Assembly (NCBI GenBank): GCA_022841915.1
Contig: JALHQN010000036.1
Location: forward strand, 1 to 32,249
DNA from: Burkholderiales bacterium
GTDB lineage: Bacteria; Pseudomonadota; Gammaproteobacteria; Burkholderiales; WYBJ01
Length of the DNA stretch: 32,249 nucleotides
Reading direction: 5' to 3'
Below are positions 1 through 7,072 of the stretch, piece by piece. Position 1 is the stretch's first letter; the number at the start of each line of letters is the position of its first letter. The notes beneath the pieces were generated by a model that saw only the letters and a list, made by a program, of their open reading frames with translations, did no database searches and was not told where the DNA came from. The position numbers were made by a program, and so were the translations under genes.

Positions 1-475
1 TCGCGTTCGAGCGAGCGGCTGCGGTACACTAAGCGGCCATATCCCGAGGAGCGAACGGGATAAATCCGTTATCAATCAACGGGTTGGATGATTGGAACTG
101 TTCCCTTCACCCGCTCCAGCCGACCATCCAGTATAGGCAGACTCGGGCGCGTGAGTGGCTACCGCCTGGATTCCGCAAAGCAATGATGCCTTTGCCCTCT
201 ACCGGAGTGGCTTGCTCTCGCAGCAGACCCGTCGGTCACCAGCGTATGGAGTGCCGAATCGCAATCAACGGTGCAGCCCTAAGCTCGGTTCGATGCCGAT
301 GTTCGAGCAATGCCGTAAATCGGCCTATGCTGGCCTTCGGTGGTTAGGTGAATCAGTCAGCTTCCGGCTCTAACCGGTCGCTCTGCGGGGTTTAGTCCGA
401 TCGAGGTTCTGAGTGACGGCAGGTCGTGGTGGCAATGGACACACAGTACATGGTCATTTCTCCCGGTCTTGACAC
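1..475. other. No supported gene in 475 bases at the left edge
   Basis: I see no convincing gene here. Two short overlapping plus-strand frames (84-347 and 155-373) have no recognisable motif and no clear ribosome binding site. Two small inverted repeats are present: TATCCCG/CGGGATA (40-46 and 56-62, 9-base loop) and GGTTAG/CTAACC (342-347 and 370-375). Neither is followed by a T-run, so neither reads as a standard terminator. The segment may be ordinary intergenic sequence or a decayed gene. Confidence 0.5.
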
Positions 476-931
476 CTAATCCGCATCTTGGAAGAGCTCT
501 TTTAGAAGGTCGCCACTGATATGGGGGCCAAAATCGCGCTTTACGACCTTCCCAGTGGTCGCACCGCTCACCACCCCGCGTGCGTCGAAGGTTATCGTGA
601 GCGTCCGGAAGGTCACAGGAGTCCCCGTTACACTGCCTCGTAGGCCCCCGCCAACCAGGAATGCAACGCCACCCTCTTCGGTCGCGCGTACATAATGAAA
701 CCGTGCATCGTCCTTGGACCGTCGATCAGGGTCGCCAATCGCAAGGATCACGTCGGCGCGCGTCGTTTGACCGACGATGATGCCCTGCGGGACATTATCT
801 GAGGTGTTCAGCCGCGACGATTCCCGATCACCAAAGGGAAGTACAGGAAAGGGAACACAACCCGACGACAGGACGAGCAATGCCATCAGCGTGCCTCGAA
901 TCCCTATCCTCGTCGGAACGAATCTGGACAA
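476..931 (-). CDS. BamE/SmpA-like lipoprotein (downstream copy)
   Basis: Predicted lipoprotein of 151 residues. An N-terminus with several Arg is followed by a hydrophobic stretch and lipobox LSSGC, with the lipidated Cys at residue 25. The mature part has the SmpA/OmlA (BamE-type) motif, GQTTRADVILAIGDPD, where a helix leads into a G-D/E-P-D turn. BamE-type domains usually sit in outer-membrane lipoproteins and mediate protein contacts; the role here is unknown. The start is taken as TTG at 931 because it gives a full signal peptide. An ATG at 886 has a better Shine-Dalgarno (GAGG, 7 bases away) but leaves only 9 residues before the Cys. The first 104 bases overlap the upstream paralogue in another frame. 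It is too divergent to call BamE itself. Confidence 0.72.
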   Translation of the reverse strand: MSRFVPTRIGIRGTLMALLVLSSGCVPFPVLPFGDRESSRLNTSDNVPQGIIVGQTTRADVILAIGDPDRRSKDDARFHYVRATEEGGVAFLVGGGLRGSVTGTPVTFRTLTITFDARGVVSGATTGKVVKRDFGPHISGDLLKELFQDAD

Positions 932-1229
932 TTGAATGCCGTCTTAGGACTCCGCGGTCGTCAAACACGACGACCAACACCGCATGCACGCCGAGCCAAC
1001 TTCCCGTGGATTTGCGCAGAATCCATCCGGCCTCATCGCGAGTTAACCGGTAGGTGAGGATTCGCGAATTCTCATACGTCGCATCAGGATCGCCCAAGGC
1101 GACAAGAACGTCCTCTCTCGTCGTGAAGTCCGGCTTGAGAAAATCTAGGAGATCGCTCCGGCCGATGGGTGTGGTCGCACAACCCAGTAACACGAGTATC
1201 AGGAAAACGCATGCCGCAATCGCTTTCAA
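828..1229 (-). CDS. BamE/SmpA-like lipoprotein (upstream copy)
   Basis: Predicted lipoprotein of 133 residues with a classic signal peptide ending in LVLLGC (Cys 17). It carries the same SmpA/OmlA-type motif as its downstream neighbour (DFTTREDVLVALGDPD) and the same late strand motif (VVVFDDRGVL against TITFDARGVV), so the two are paralogues. The TTG start at 1229 gives the complete signal peptide; no in-frame ATG is nearby. The last 30 or so residues are Arg/Cys/Ser-rich, lie wholly in the overlap with the next gene and match nothing in the paralogue. They may be an out-of-frame tail added by a lost stop or a small frameshift. The function is unknown beyond an envelope location. Confidence 0.65.
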   Translation of the reverse strand: MKAIAACVFLILVLLGCATTPIGRSDLLDFLKPDFTTREDVLVALGDPDATYENSRILTYRLTRDEAGWILRKSTGSWLGVHAVLVVVFDDRGVLRRHSIVQIRSDEDRDSRHADGIARPVVGLCSLSCTSLW

Positions 1230-1287
1230 GTTTCAGTCGTCTCGACAGTCGTGGTCGTTGTGACGGAACCGCCTCGGGCACCGCTCG

Positions 1288-1316
1288 ATTATCGTACGGC
1301 AACAGCCGAGCGGCAA
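1288..1316 (-). promoter_or_regulatory. Sigma-70-type promoter for the lipoprotein pair
   Basis: On the minus strand, TTGCCG (1316-1311) and GATAAT (1293-1288) are separated by 17 bases. This is a good -35/-10 match with ideal spacing. Transcription would start near 1281, about 50 bases before the TTG start at 1229. Confidence 0.5.
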
Positions 1317-1344
1317 ATCGGGGAACTGACTCGAGCGCATCCGA

Positions 1345-1372
1345 TTGACGGGGAACACGACCTGCGTATATA
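1345..1372 (+). promoter_or_regulatory. Possible sigma-70 promoter for the PEP-CTERM gene
   Basis: TTGACG (1345-1350), a 16-base spacer and TATATA (1367-1372) give a fair -35/-10 pair. The predicted start is near 1379, leaving a leader of about 110 bases with an inverted repeat ACCTGC/GCAGGT (1372-1377 and 1395-1400). I found no -24/-12 element here. Confidence 0.4.
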
Positions 1373-1488
1373 CCTGCCTGCCGGCGAGCGGCGCGCAGGT
1401 ACGAACGCAGTGTCCGCACGTCCCCGAACTGAACCGTTCGGCAGGGTGCATCGAGCATACATCTGCAGATCACGACCGTGGAGACAGC

Positions 1489-2052
1489 GTGCGACAACTA
1501 CTGCTATTGGCCTTCTTGAGCGTACTGACGAGCTTGCCCTCGCCGGGGCGTGCGTCCAGCGTGACCTTCACCTTCAGTGGCCAGTGTGCCCAGGCCTGCA
1601 GCGAAGTGTCGCTCGCCCTCGGTCAGCAAGTGAGCGGAACGCTGCGGATCGACAGCGCGTTCCTGCCTACTGCGGAAGGCACCTCGACCGAGGTCTTGAA
1701 CTCCAATCTCCTGGATCTCGAGTTCGGGTACGGATCGCAGTTCTTTCGGCTTCCTCAGGTCGTGCTGGAAGGCCGTCTGCTCTTCACGCTGCTCGGCGGG
1801 GGCTACATCGTCAGCAACGGCGTGGGATTGCTCGCTCGCAACGCGGAGTACGAACTGCTGATCGCACCGGCGGGTGACGGGCTATCCTTGCCTTTGGTCG
1901 GTGCGTGGCTATACAGCGAGTCTGTGGCAAGTTGGGGGACGTTCGCCGCACCGGTGCCCGAGCCCGCATCGGCAGTGCTGCTCCTTGCGGGACTGCTTGC
2001 AGTGGGACTCGGTGCGCATGCGGGCAAGCGGGGGCGTCGAATCGGCGTCTAG
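1489..2052 (+). CDS. PEP-CTERM sorting-domain protein
   Basis: Secreted protein of 187 residues with a PEP-CTERM tail. In this family the tail is processed by an exosortase in the inner membrane, and the proteins are tied to exopolysaccharide and biofilm matrix. The sequence shows an N-terminal signal peptide (cleavage probably after GRA, near residue 24) and a mature region with no named domain. The C-terminus runs VPEPAS, a hydrophobic segment of about 18 residues, then a basic end (GKRGRR). A GTG start at 1489 is chosen because GGAGA lies 5 bases upstream and the signal peptide begins at once; the open frame extends further 5' to 1345 with no signal-like sequence. The stop codon overlaps the mutY Shine-Dalgarno. 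No exosortase gene lies in the window, so the partner must be elsewhere. Confidence 0.85.
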   Translation: MRQLLLLAFLSVLTSLPSPGRASSVTFTFSGQCAQACSEVSLALGQQVSGTLRIDSAFLPTAEGTSTEVLNSNLLDLEFGYGSQFFRLPQVVLEGRLLFTLLGGGYIVSNGVGLLARNAEYELLIAPAGDGLSLPLVGAWLYSESVASWGTFAAPVPEPASAVLLLAGLLAVGLGAHAGKRGRRIGV

Positions 2053-2059
2053 GATTAGC

Positions 2060-3151
2060 GTGGCCATTTTCGAAAAGCGCTCGTCCGCTAGTCGCGACGG
2101 GGAGGATCCCGGCGAGTTAGCCGATGATTTCGCGGCGCGCGTCGTCGCGTGGCAGCGGCAGCACGGCCGAAACGATCTGCCGTGGCAGCGCAACCGCGAT
2201 CCCTATGCGGTCTGGGTGTCCGAGATCATGCTGCAGCAAACGCAGGTCGCCACGGTGATCCCCTACTACGAGCGCTTCATGGATCGTTTTCCCGATGTGG
2301 CTGCGCTCGCGGCCGCATCGCTGGACGAAGTGATGCGCTGCTGGAGCGGTCTGGGCTATTACTCGCGAGCGCGCAACCTGCACCGGGCAGCCACCGTGGT
2401 GATGAGCGGGTATGACGGGGTATTTCCGCGCGATGCGGCAGCACTTGCCGAACTGCCCGGCATCGGACGCTCGACGGCGGCGGCGATCGCTGCCCTGGCC
2501 TACGGAGAGCGCGGTGCGATCCTCGACGGCAACGTGAAGCGTGTACTGTGCAGATACTTCGCCATCGAGGGTGATCCGGCCTCGAGTTCGGTCGAGCGCA
2601 GCCTGTGGGCGCTCGCGGAAAGGATGGCACCTGAGCAAGACATCGCGCGCTACACCCAGGGCGTGATGGATATCGGGGCTACCGTGTGCACGCGGCATCG
2701 CCCGCGCTGCCAAGTCTGCGTGCTCGCCCGCGATTGCGTGGCTCGCCGCACGGGTCGCGTGGAAGAACTGCCGCAGGCGCGCAAGCGCAAGCCCGTTCCG
2801 GAGCGCAGCGTTGCGATGCTGTTACTGCATCACGCCGGTCAAGTACTCCTGGAGAAGCGGCCGCAGACCGGCATCTGGGGCGGATTGTGGTCGTTGCCGG
2901 AGGCCGCGCCGGAGGAGGATATCGAAGCGGTGTGCTTGCGCCGGTTCGGCGCGCGCGGTATAGAGGTCGCGGCATTGCCCGGACTCGTCCATGGGTTCAC
3001 GCATTTCCGGCTCCGGATCCAGCCGTGGCGGATCGTGGTCGGTTCGCTGCAGATCGGTTCGGGCGAGCCGGGTCTCGTGTGGCTTTCCCTGGAGGAGGCG
3101 CGAGGTGCGGCCCTGCCGGTGCCGGTGCGAAAAATTCTGGAGGTGCGATGA
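2060..3151 (+). CDS. mutY: Adenine DNA glycosylase MutY
   Basis: Base-excision repair enzyme that removes adenine mispaired with 8-oxoguanine or guanine. The protein has 363 residues, a normal length. Visible features are the catalytic Glu55 in SEIMLQQTQV, the helix-hairpin-helix LPGIGRSTAAA (132-142), the catalytic Asp156 in LDGNV, and the 4Fe-4S ligands C210-X6-C217-X2-C220-X5-C226. Spacing between the two catalytic residues (101) equals that in E. coli MutY. The C-terminal third is the NUDIX-like domain that recognises 8-oxoG (IWGGLWSLPE). GTG at 2060 is the best start: AGGA lies just upstream and the frame to the left is a shadow of the PEP-CTERM gene. The stop overlaps the next start (ATGA). 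Confidence 0.95.
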   Translation: MAIFEKRSSASRDGEDPGELADDFAARVVAWQRQHGRNDLPWQRNRDPYAVWVSEIMLQQTQVATVIPYYERFMDRFPDVAALAAASLDEVMRCWSGLGYYSRARNLHRAATVVMSGYDGVFPRDAAALAELPGIGRSTAAAIAALAYGERGAILDGNVKRVLCRYFAIEGDPASSSVERSLWALAERMAPEQDIARYTQGVMDIGATVCTRHRPRCQVCVLARDCVARRTGRVEELPQARKRKPVPERSVAMLLLHHAGQVLLEKRPQTGIWGGLWSLPEAAPEEDIEAVCLRRFGARGIEVAALPGLVHGFTHFRLRIQPWRIVVGSLQIGSGEPGLVWLSLEEARGAALPVPVRKILEVR

Positions 3152-3747
3152 CCCGGTTGAATCGCCAATTGCTGTCCGTGCTGCTGGTGATACTCGGCAT
3201 AATTTTTTTCGAGATGACGAGACCGGTCGGTCAGCCGCCCGGCATACTCGCTCCCGATCCTCCGAGCGTACGGATGGTCGTGGGCAAGCCGCCTGTGTTC
3301 ACGCGCGATAACCATGCGATCGAGGGGCTCGCCCAGTACAAGGCGAAGGCCCGGGTGCTCTCCTTGGAGCGGTATGGCCGGGATCCCCAGGCGCGCATCG
3401 CGCCGCTCGATGTGGTGCTGGGTTGGGACAAGCTGTCGGACTCGACCACCTTCAAGGGTGTGGACGTCGCTCAAGCTGAACGGCAAGTCGTATTCGAATC
3501 CTACAACCCGGAGCTGCCCAACGAGCTCGTGGCCACGATGGTGGTCAATTTGCATGTCATCGGGGCGGACGGCGAAGTCGACAAGAAGCTGCGTGATGTT
3601 CGCCGCGGCAATGTCGTGCAGATCGAGGGATGGCTGGTCGAGGTGCGTGCGCAGGAGGGATGGCGCTGGAAGGGCGAGGCCCGCGCAGCCTCTCCGGCGA
3701 TGCCGGGCAACGTCTTGTGGGTTCAGAACGTGGAAGTGGTGCAGTGA
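3148..3747 (+). CDS. Conserved membrane-anchored protein of unknown function
   Basis: Protein of 199 residues with one N-terminal membrane segment (about residues 8-24) followed by a probable periplasmic domain. The ectodomain has motifs I associate from memory with an unnamed proteobacterial family: LGWDKLSD, then MVVNLHVIGAD, then GNVVQIEGWLVEV and a GWRWKG segment. No catalytic residues stand out. It starts four bases inside the end of mutY (ATGA) with GGAGG nearby, so translation is probably coupled to mutY. It ends 24 bases from the convergent LON-domain gene. No function is assigned. Confidence 0.75.
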   Translation: MTRLNRQLLSVLLVILGIIFFEMTRPVGQPPGILAPDPPSVRMVVGKPPVFTRDNHAIEGLAQYKAKARVLSLERYGRDPQARIAPLDVVLGWDKLSDSTTFKGVDVAQAERQVVFESYNPELPNELVATMVVNLHVIGADGEVDKKLRDVRRGNVVQIEGWLVEVRAQEGWRWKGEARAASPAMPGNVLWVQNVEVVQ

Positions 3748-3771
3748 GTGCCTGGCTTCGCGGGCATCACA

Positions 3772-4365
3772 TCAGCTCGATTGATTGATGCCTGCGGCGA
3801 TCAGCATGTCGCGCAGCATCGCGAGGCGCTCGTGCGCCGCGTTCGTCTCGAGCAGTTGCTGGCGTATGTCGTTCGACAGGGGCAATATCTCGGCGAGGCG
3901 ATAACTCACCCAGCCTGCGTCGTCCAGCTGGATCTCGCCGGGAAATCGCTCGGCCCCGACGCGCTCGATCACGTCGGCCAATACCTTGCGACAGAGCGGA
4001 TCGGGGGCGTCGGTGGCTTCGTCGACGGGCAGCAGCTGCGCTTCACATACGACCAGACCGAGCGCCGCCACCTCGGTGTTCAACACGCGAAAGCGCCGTT
4101 CGCCCCGGGCCATTAGCTCGAACAGATTCGGGTGCGGCACTTCCCATTGGTCGATTTTCGCCGTGCAGCCGATCATCGCAGGCAAGGCCGGATCACCGAC
4201 TTCGCTGCCCTCGCGGATCAGGCAGACGCCGAATTCGGTGCCATCGCGCACGCAGCGCTTGGTCATCTCCACATAGCGTTGCTCGAAGACCTTCAGCGGA
4301 AGCAGTCCGCCCGGATACAGCACCGTACCCAGCGGGAAAAGCGGCAGCTCGAAGCGCTCGGTCAT
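3772..4365 (-). CDS. LON substrate-binding domain protein
   Basis: Protein of 197 residues consisting only of the N-terminal domain found in Lon protease (LON_substr_bdg). Seen features are LPLFPLGTVLYPGGLLPLKVFEQRY at the N-terminus (split here as LPLFPLGTVLYPGG and LPLKVFEQRY), then FGVCLIREGSEVG and a helical C-terminal part. There is no ATPase or protease domain, so it is not Lon itself. Stand-alone LON proteins are common in Betaproteobacteria; their job is not settled, and peptide or protein binding is an inference. ATG at 4365 is preceded by GGAGG with 7-base spacing, inside the end of rapZ, and the gap to rapZ is two bases. It is the last gene of the long minus-strand run. Confidence 0.88.
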   Translation of the reverse strand: MTERFELPLFPLGTVLYPGGLLPLKVFEQRYVEMTKRCVRDGTEFGVCLIREGSEVGDPALPAMIGCTAKIDQWEVPHPNLFELMARGERRFRVLNTEVAALGLVVCEAQLLPVDEATDAPDPLCRKVLADVIERVGAERFPGEIQLDDAGWVSYRLAEILPLSNDIRQQLLETNAAHERLAMLRDMLIAAGINQSS

Positions 4366-4367
4366 GG

Positions 4368-5228
4368 TCAGGCCTCCGGGAGTTCTCGGTGCCGTACCAG
4401 CACCTTGATCTGTGGCGCGAAGTGTTGGGCCAGTTCCTCGACCAGATACACCGAGCGATGCTGGCCACCCGTGCAGCCGATTGCGACGGTCAGATAGCTG
4501 CGGTTGTCGCGCACGAACGAGGGCAGCCAATTCTCGAGAAAGCCGAGGATGTCGGAGAGCATCAATCGCACCGATGCCTCGGTCTGCAGGAATTCCACCA
4601 CCGGCTGATCGCGGCCGTTCAACGGACGCAGCCGCGGATCGTAAAACGGATTCGGCAGGCTGCGAACGTCGAACACCATGTCGGCATCGAGCGGCAATCC
4701 GTTCTTGAAGGCGAACGATTGGAAGAGCAGCGTCAGGCCGGCACGCTCGATACTGACGAAATCCCGAATCCAGACGCGCAGCTGCGCCGGTCGCAAATCG
4801 CTCGTGTCGATGTGGTGCGCGAGGGCCGAAACTTCGGCGAGCAATTCGCGTTCGCGTGCGATCGACTCCGGCAGCGTCAATTCGCCATCGGAGAGCGGAT
4901 GGCGCCGACGAGTTTCCGAGTAGCGCTTGACCAGGGTGTCGGTGCTCGCTTCGAGGTACATCAGCTGGACCTCGATTCCGCTCTGCCGCAGCACCAGCAA
5001 ATGCTGCGGCAACAGGGGCAGCGTCTCGACACTGCGCACGTCGATGCTGATCGCCACATGCGCATGGGCTGATTCGCGCAAGTACTCCACGACTTCGATC
5101 AGTAGCTTGGCCGGCAGATTGTCGACGCAGTAGTAGCCCAGATCCTCCAGCGCGTTCAACGCGATGCTCTTGCCTGAGCCGGACATGCCGGTCAGCATGA
5201 TGAGCTGCATCGGTGCGGTTCCGGTCAC
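4368..5228 (-). CDS. rapZ: RNase adapter protein RapZ
   Basis: Nucleotide-binding protein of the RapZ/YvcJ family, 286 residues, the usual length. In E. coli RapZ binds the small RNA GlmZ and delivers it to RNase E, controlling glucosamine-6-phosphate synthase; other RNA partners are likely in Betaproteobacteria. The Walker A loop GMSGSGKS is at residues 14-21. [10 protein letters not shown] follows, and the conserved C-terminal motif [12 protein letters not shown] is present. The GTG at 5228 overlaps the hprK stop (GTGA) with AGGA six bases upstream. An ATG six codons later (5210) matches the family N-terminus equally well. Linkage to ptsN and hprK is standard for this group. Confidence 0.94.
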   Translation of the reverse strand: MTGTAPMQLIMLTGMSGSGKSIALNALEDLGYYCVDNLPAKLLIEVVEYLRESAHAHVAISIDVRSVETLPLLPQHLLVLRQSGIEVQLMYLEASTDTLVKRYSETRRRHPLSDGELTLPESIARERELLAEVSALAHHIDTSDLRPAQLRVWIRDFVSIERAGLTLLFQSFAFKNGLPLDADMVFDVRSLPNPFYDPRLRPLNGRDQPVVEFLQTEASVRLMLSDILGFLENWLPSFVRDNRSYLTVAIGCTGGQHRSVYLVEELAQHFAPQIKVLVRHRELPEA

Positions 5229-6184
5229 TTGGCGTCCTGTTCGTCCTGGGCGTGGAGCATATGCTGCTGGTGTCGGGCAATGAACTCGCGCGTGCTGTCG
5301 ATGCCGCGCAATTGCAGCACGTAATTGCGCACGGCGGCTTCGACGAGGACGGCCAGGTTGCGTCCGGCCGCCACGGGCACCGTCACTTTGCGCACGTCGA
5401 CGCCAAGAACGGTCTGGCTGCTCGCCGCAAGCGGAAGCCGCTCGAGGCGAACGCCGTCGCCTCCGGTAGGCCGCTCCAGATGAACGATGAGCTTGAGGTT
5501 CATACGTGGGCGCACAGACGTTTCGCCGAATATCGTCCGGATGTCGAGTACGCCCAGGCCGCGCACCTCGAGGAAGTCTTTCAGGAGCGGCGGGCAGCGC
5601 CCTTCCAGAGTCTCAGGGGCGGTCCGGTAAAGCTCAACTACGTCGTCGGCGACCAAGCCGCTGCCGCGGGAGATCAGCTCCAGGCCCAGCTCGCTCTTGC
5701 CCACACCGGAATCACCGGTGATCAATACGCCCATGCCCAGCACGTCGAGAAAGACGCCGTGCAGCACGGTGGATTCGGCAAGCGCCCGCGCCAGGTAATA
5801 GCGCAGCAGCCACATGAGATGGACGCTGGGCAAGGGTGAGGCGAACAGCGGCGTGCTGCTGGCCTCAGCCATGCGGCATACCGCTTCGGGGGCGGATTCT
5901 CCGCCCGTCACGATCATGCAAAAGATGTCGGTGGTTGCAAGCTGCGCGAGGGCGCCTTCGCGAACAGACGGATCGAGTGCCTGGAGGTAACTGACTTCGG
6001 TGCGGCCGATCACCTGAATCCAGTTCGGATGGATCAGATTCAAATGGCCGATCAGGCCCTCGGTCGAACTCGACACGCGCTCGGGCGCGATGTCATGCGT
6101 GGCGCCGGACTGCCCGGCGACCCACTCCAGTTGGAGCTTCTCGCGGTTGTCTTCAAACAGCCGTGCTGCGCTGAGGTGCGGCAT
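5225..6184 (-). CDS. hprK: HPr kinase/phosphorylase
   Basis: Bifunctional enzyme that phosphorylates and dephosphorylates a serine of HPr-type PTS proteins. The protein has 319 residues. Motifs seen are [10 protein letters not shown] with the family His at 142, the P-loop GDSGVGKS at 157-164, the acidic pair in LVADD (180-181), and the HprK signature [16 protein letters not shown] from about 206. The N-terminus ([19 protein letters not shown]) fits betaproteobacterial HprK. Its ATG lies 32 bases inside ptsN, so the two are read in overlapping frames. No HPr gene is in this window. With ptsN and rapZ it forms the regulatory PTS arm downstream of rpoN. Confidence 0.95.
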   Translation of the reverse strand: MPHLSAARLFEDNREKLQLEWVAGQSGATHDIAPERVSSSTEGLIGHLNLIHPNWIQVIGRTEVSYLQALDPSVREGALAQLATTDIFCMIVTGGESAPEAVCRMAEASSTPLFASPLPSVHLMWLLRYYLARALAESTVLHGVFLDVLGMGVLITGDSGVGKSELGLELISRGSGLVADDVVELYRTAPETLEGRCPPLLKDFLEVRGLGVLDIRTIFGETSVRPRMNLKLIVHLERPTGGDGVRLERLPLAASSQTVLGVDVRKVTVPVAAGRNLAVLVEAAVRNYVLQLRGIDSTREFIARHQQHMLHAQDEQDAK

Positions 6185-6638
6185 GTGGCGCCCAGTCGCT
6201 GATCAGCATGTGAATGGCAGCGGCGCTCGATTCCTGCAGGAGCTTCTCGCGAAGCACCTTGTCGCTGAACATCTGCGCCAGCTCCGAAAGTATCTGAAGG
6301 TGCAAGTCCGTCGCTTTCTCAGGCACCAGTAGAACGAACACCAGATTCACGGGTTGTCCGTCTGGGGCATCGAAGGCGATGGGATGGTTCAATCGTACCA
6401 GAGCTCCGATCGCTTCTTTCAACCCTTTGATCCGTCCGTGAGGGATCGCTATCCCTTGACCCAGGCCGGTGGATCCGAGTTTCTCTCGTGCAAAAAGGCT
6501 GTCGAAGACCTGGCTGCGCGCGATCTGCTGGTTGTTCTCGAAGAGCAGGCCGGCCTGCTCGAACACCCGTTTCTTGCTCGATACGTCGAGATCGAGCACC
6601 ACATTCGATTCCGGCAAAAGTCTAGAGATAAGATTCAT
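6153..6638 (-). CDS. ptsN: Nitrogen-PTS enzyme IIA (PtsN)
   Basis: EIIA-Ntr, 161 residues, the cytoplasmic end of the nitrogen phosphotransferase chain. It takes phosphate from NPr/HPr on a histidine and regulates potassium transport, sigma-54-linked functions and stress responses rather than carrying sugar. The active-site His67 is in GIAIPHGRI, and the flanking motif REKLGSTGLGQ is typical. The ATG at 6638 has only a weak Shine-Dalgarno. The 88-base gap to hpf holds no clear promoter. The gene overlaps hprK by 32 bases. The gene order rpoN-hpf-ptsN is widely conserved in proteobacteria. Confidence 0.94.
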   Translation of the reverse strand: MNLISRLLPESNVVLDLDVSSKKRVFEQAGLLFENNQQIARSQVFDSLFAREKLGSTGLGQGIAIPHGRIKGLKEAIGALVRLNHPIAFDAPDGQPVNLVFVLLVPEKATDLHLQILSELAQMFSDKVLREKLLQESSAAAIHMLISDWAPHAAPQRSTAV

Positions 6639-6726
6639 CCGGCCGATATGCGTGTTGTATGGGTGGTTGAGAGGGCCCTAGCCGGGCGGCTCGGGCGCGA
6701 GGTGCGGAGGCTGACGCGATGCGCGC

Positions 6727-7053
6727 TTACTCTTCCGCAGCGGTTCGCTTGATCGGGGCATCGCCGCGAGGATCGGCACGCTTCTCCTTGTGTTTCAGGA
6801 TCTGCCGATCGAGCTTGTCGACGAGCGCATCGATCGCCGCGTACATGTCGGTGTCTTGGCTTTCGGCGAACAGGTTCTTGCCGCTCATATGGATGTTGGC
6901 CTCGACCTTGCGCTGCTCTCGCTCGGTGGAGAGGGTCACGCTGACGTCCATCAGCCGATCGAAATGGCGCATGATCCGCTCGAGCTTGCTCGTCAGGTAC
7001 TCGCGCATTGCAGGGGTGACGTCAAGGTGATGGCCTGTGACTTGCAGATTCAT
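6727..7053 (-). CDS. hpf: Ribosome hibernation-promoting factor, short form
   Basis: Small protein of 108 residues, the length of short HPF/YhbH. It binds the 30S decoding centre in stationary phase and promotes 100S dimers. The sequence begins MNLQVTGHHLDVTPAMREYL and carries the basic helix KLERIMRHFDR and the SAESQDTDMYAAIDAL-type helix, all typical. The long C-terminal domain of long HPF is absent. ATG at 7053 is preceded by CGGAG at 8-base spacing; the open frame continues upstream only through the end of rpoN. It follows rpoN by 19 bases, the usual arrangement. Confidence 0.93.
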   Translation of the reverse strand: MNLQVTGHHLDVTPAMREYLTSKLERIMRHFDRLMDVSVTLSTEREQRKVEANIHMSGKNLFAESQDTDMYAAIDALVDKLDRQILKHKEKRADPRGDAPIKRTAAEE

Positions 7054-7072
7054 GCGGCGCGCTCCGGTGAGG

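Noticed and set aside
342-375. GGTTAG/CTAACC inverted pair resembling an integron attC site
   Set aside because: The core sites are in the opposite orientation to attC (which begins RYYYAAC and ends GTTRRRY), and there is no integrase or cassette structure.
1345-1488. Longer N-terminus for the PEP-CTERM protein from an ATG at 1345
   Set aside because: The extra 48 residues are Cys/His-rich with no signal character and would bury the signal peptide; the GTG at 1489 has a good Shine-Dalgarno.
3749-3766. Small hairpin TGCCTG/CGGGCA between the converging 3148 gene and LON gene
   Set aside because: Short stem with a wobble pair and no T-run on either side; not a convincing terminator.
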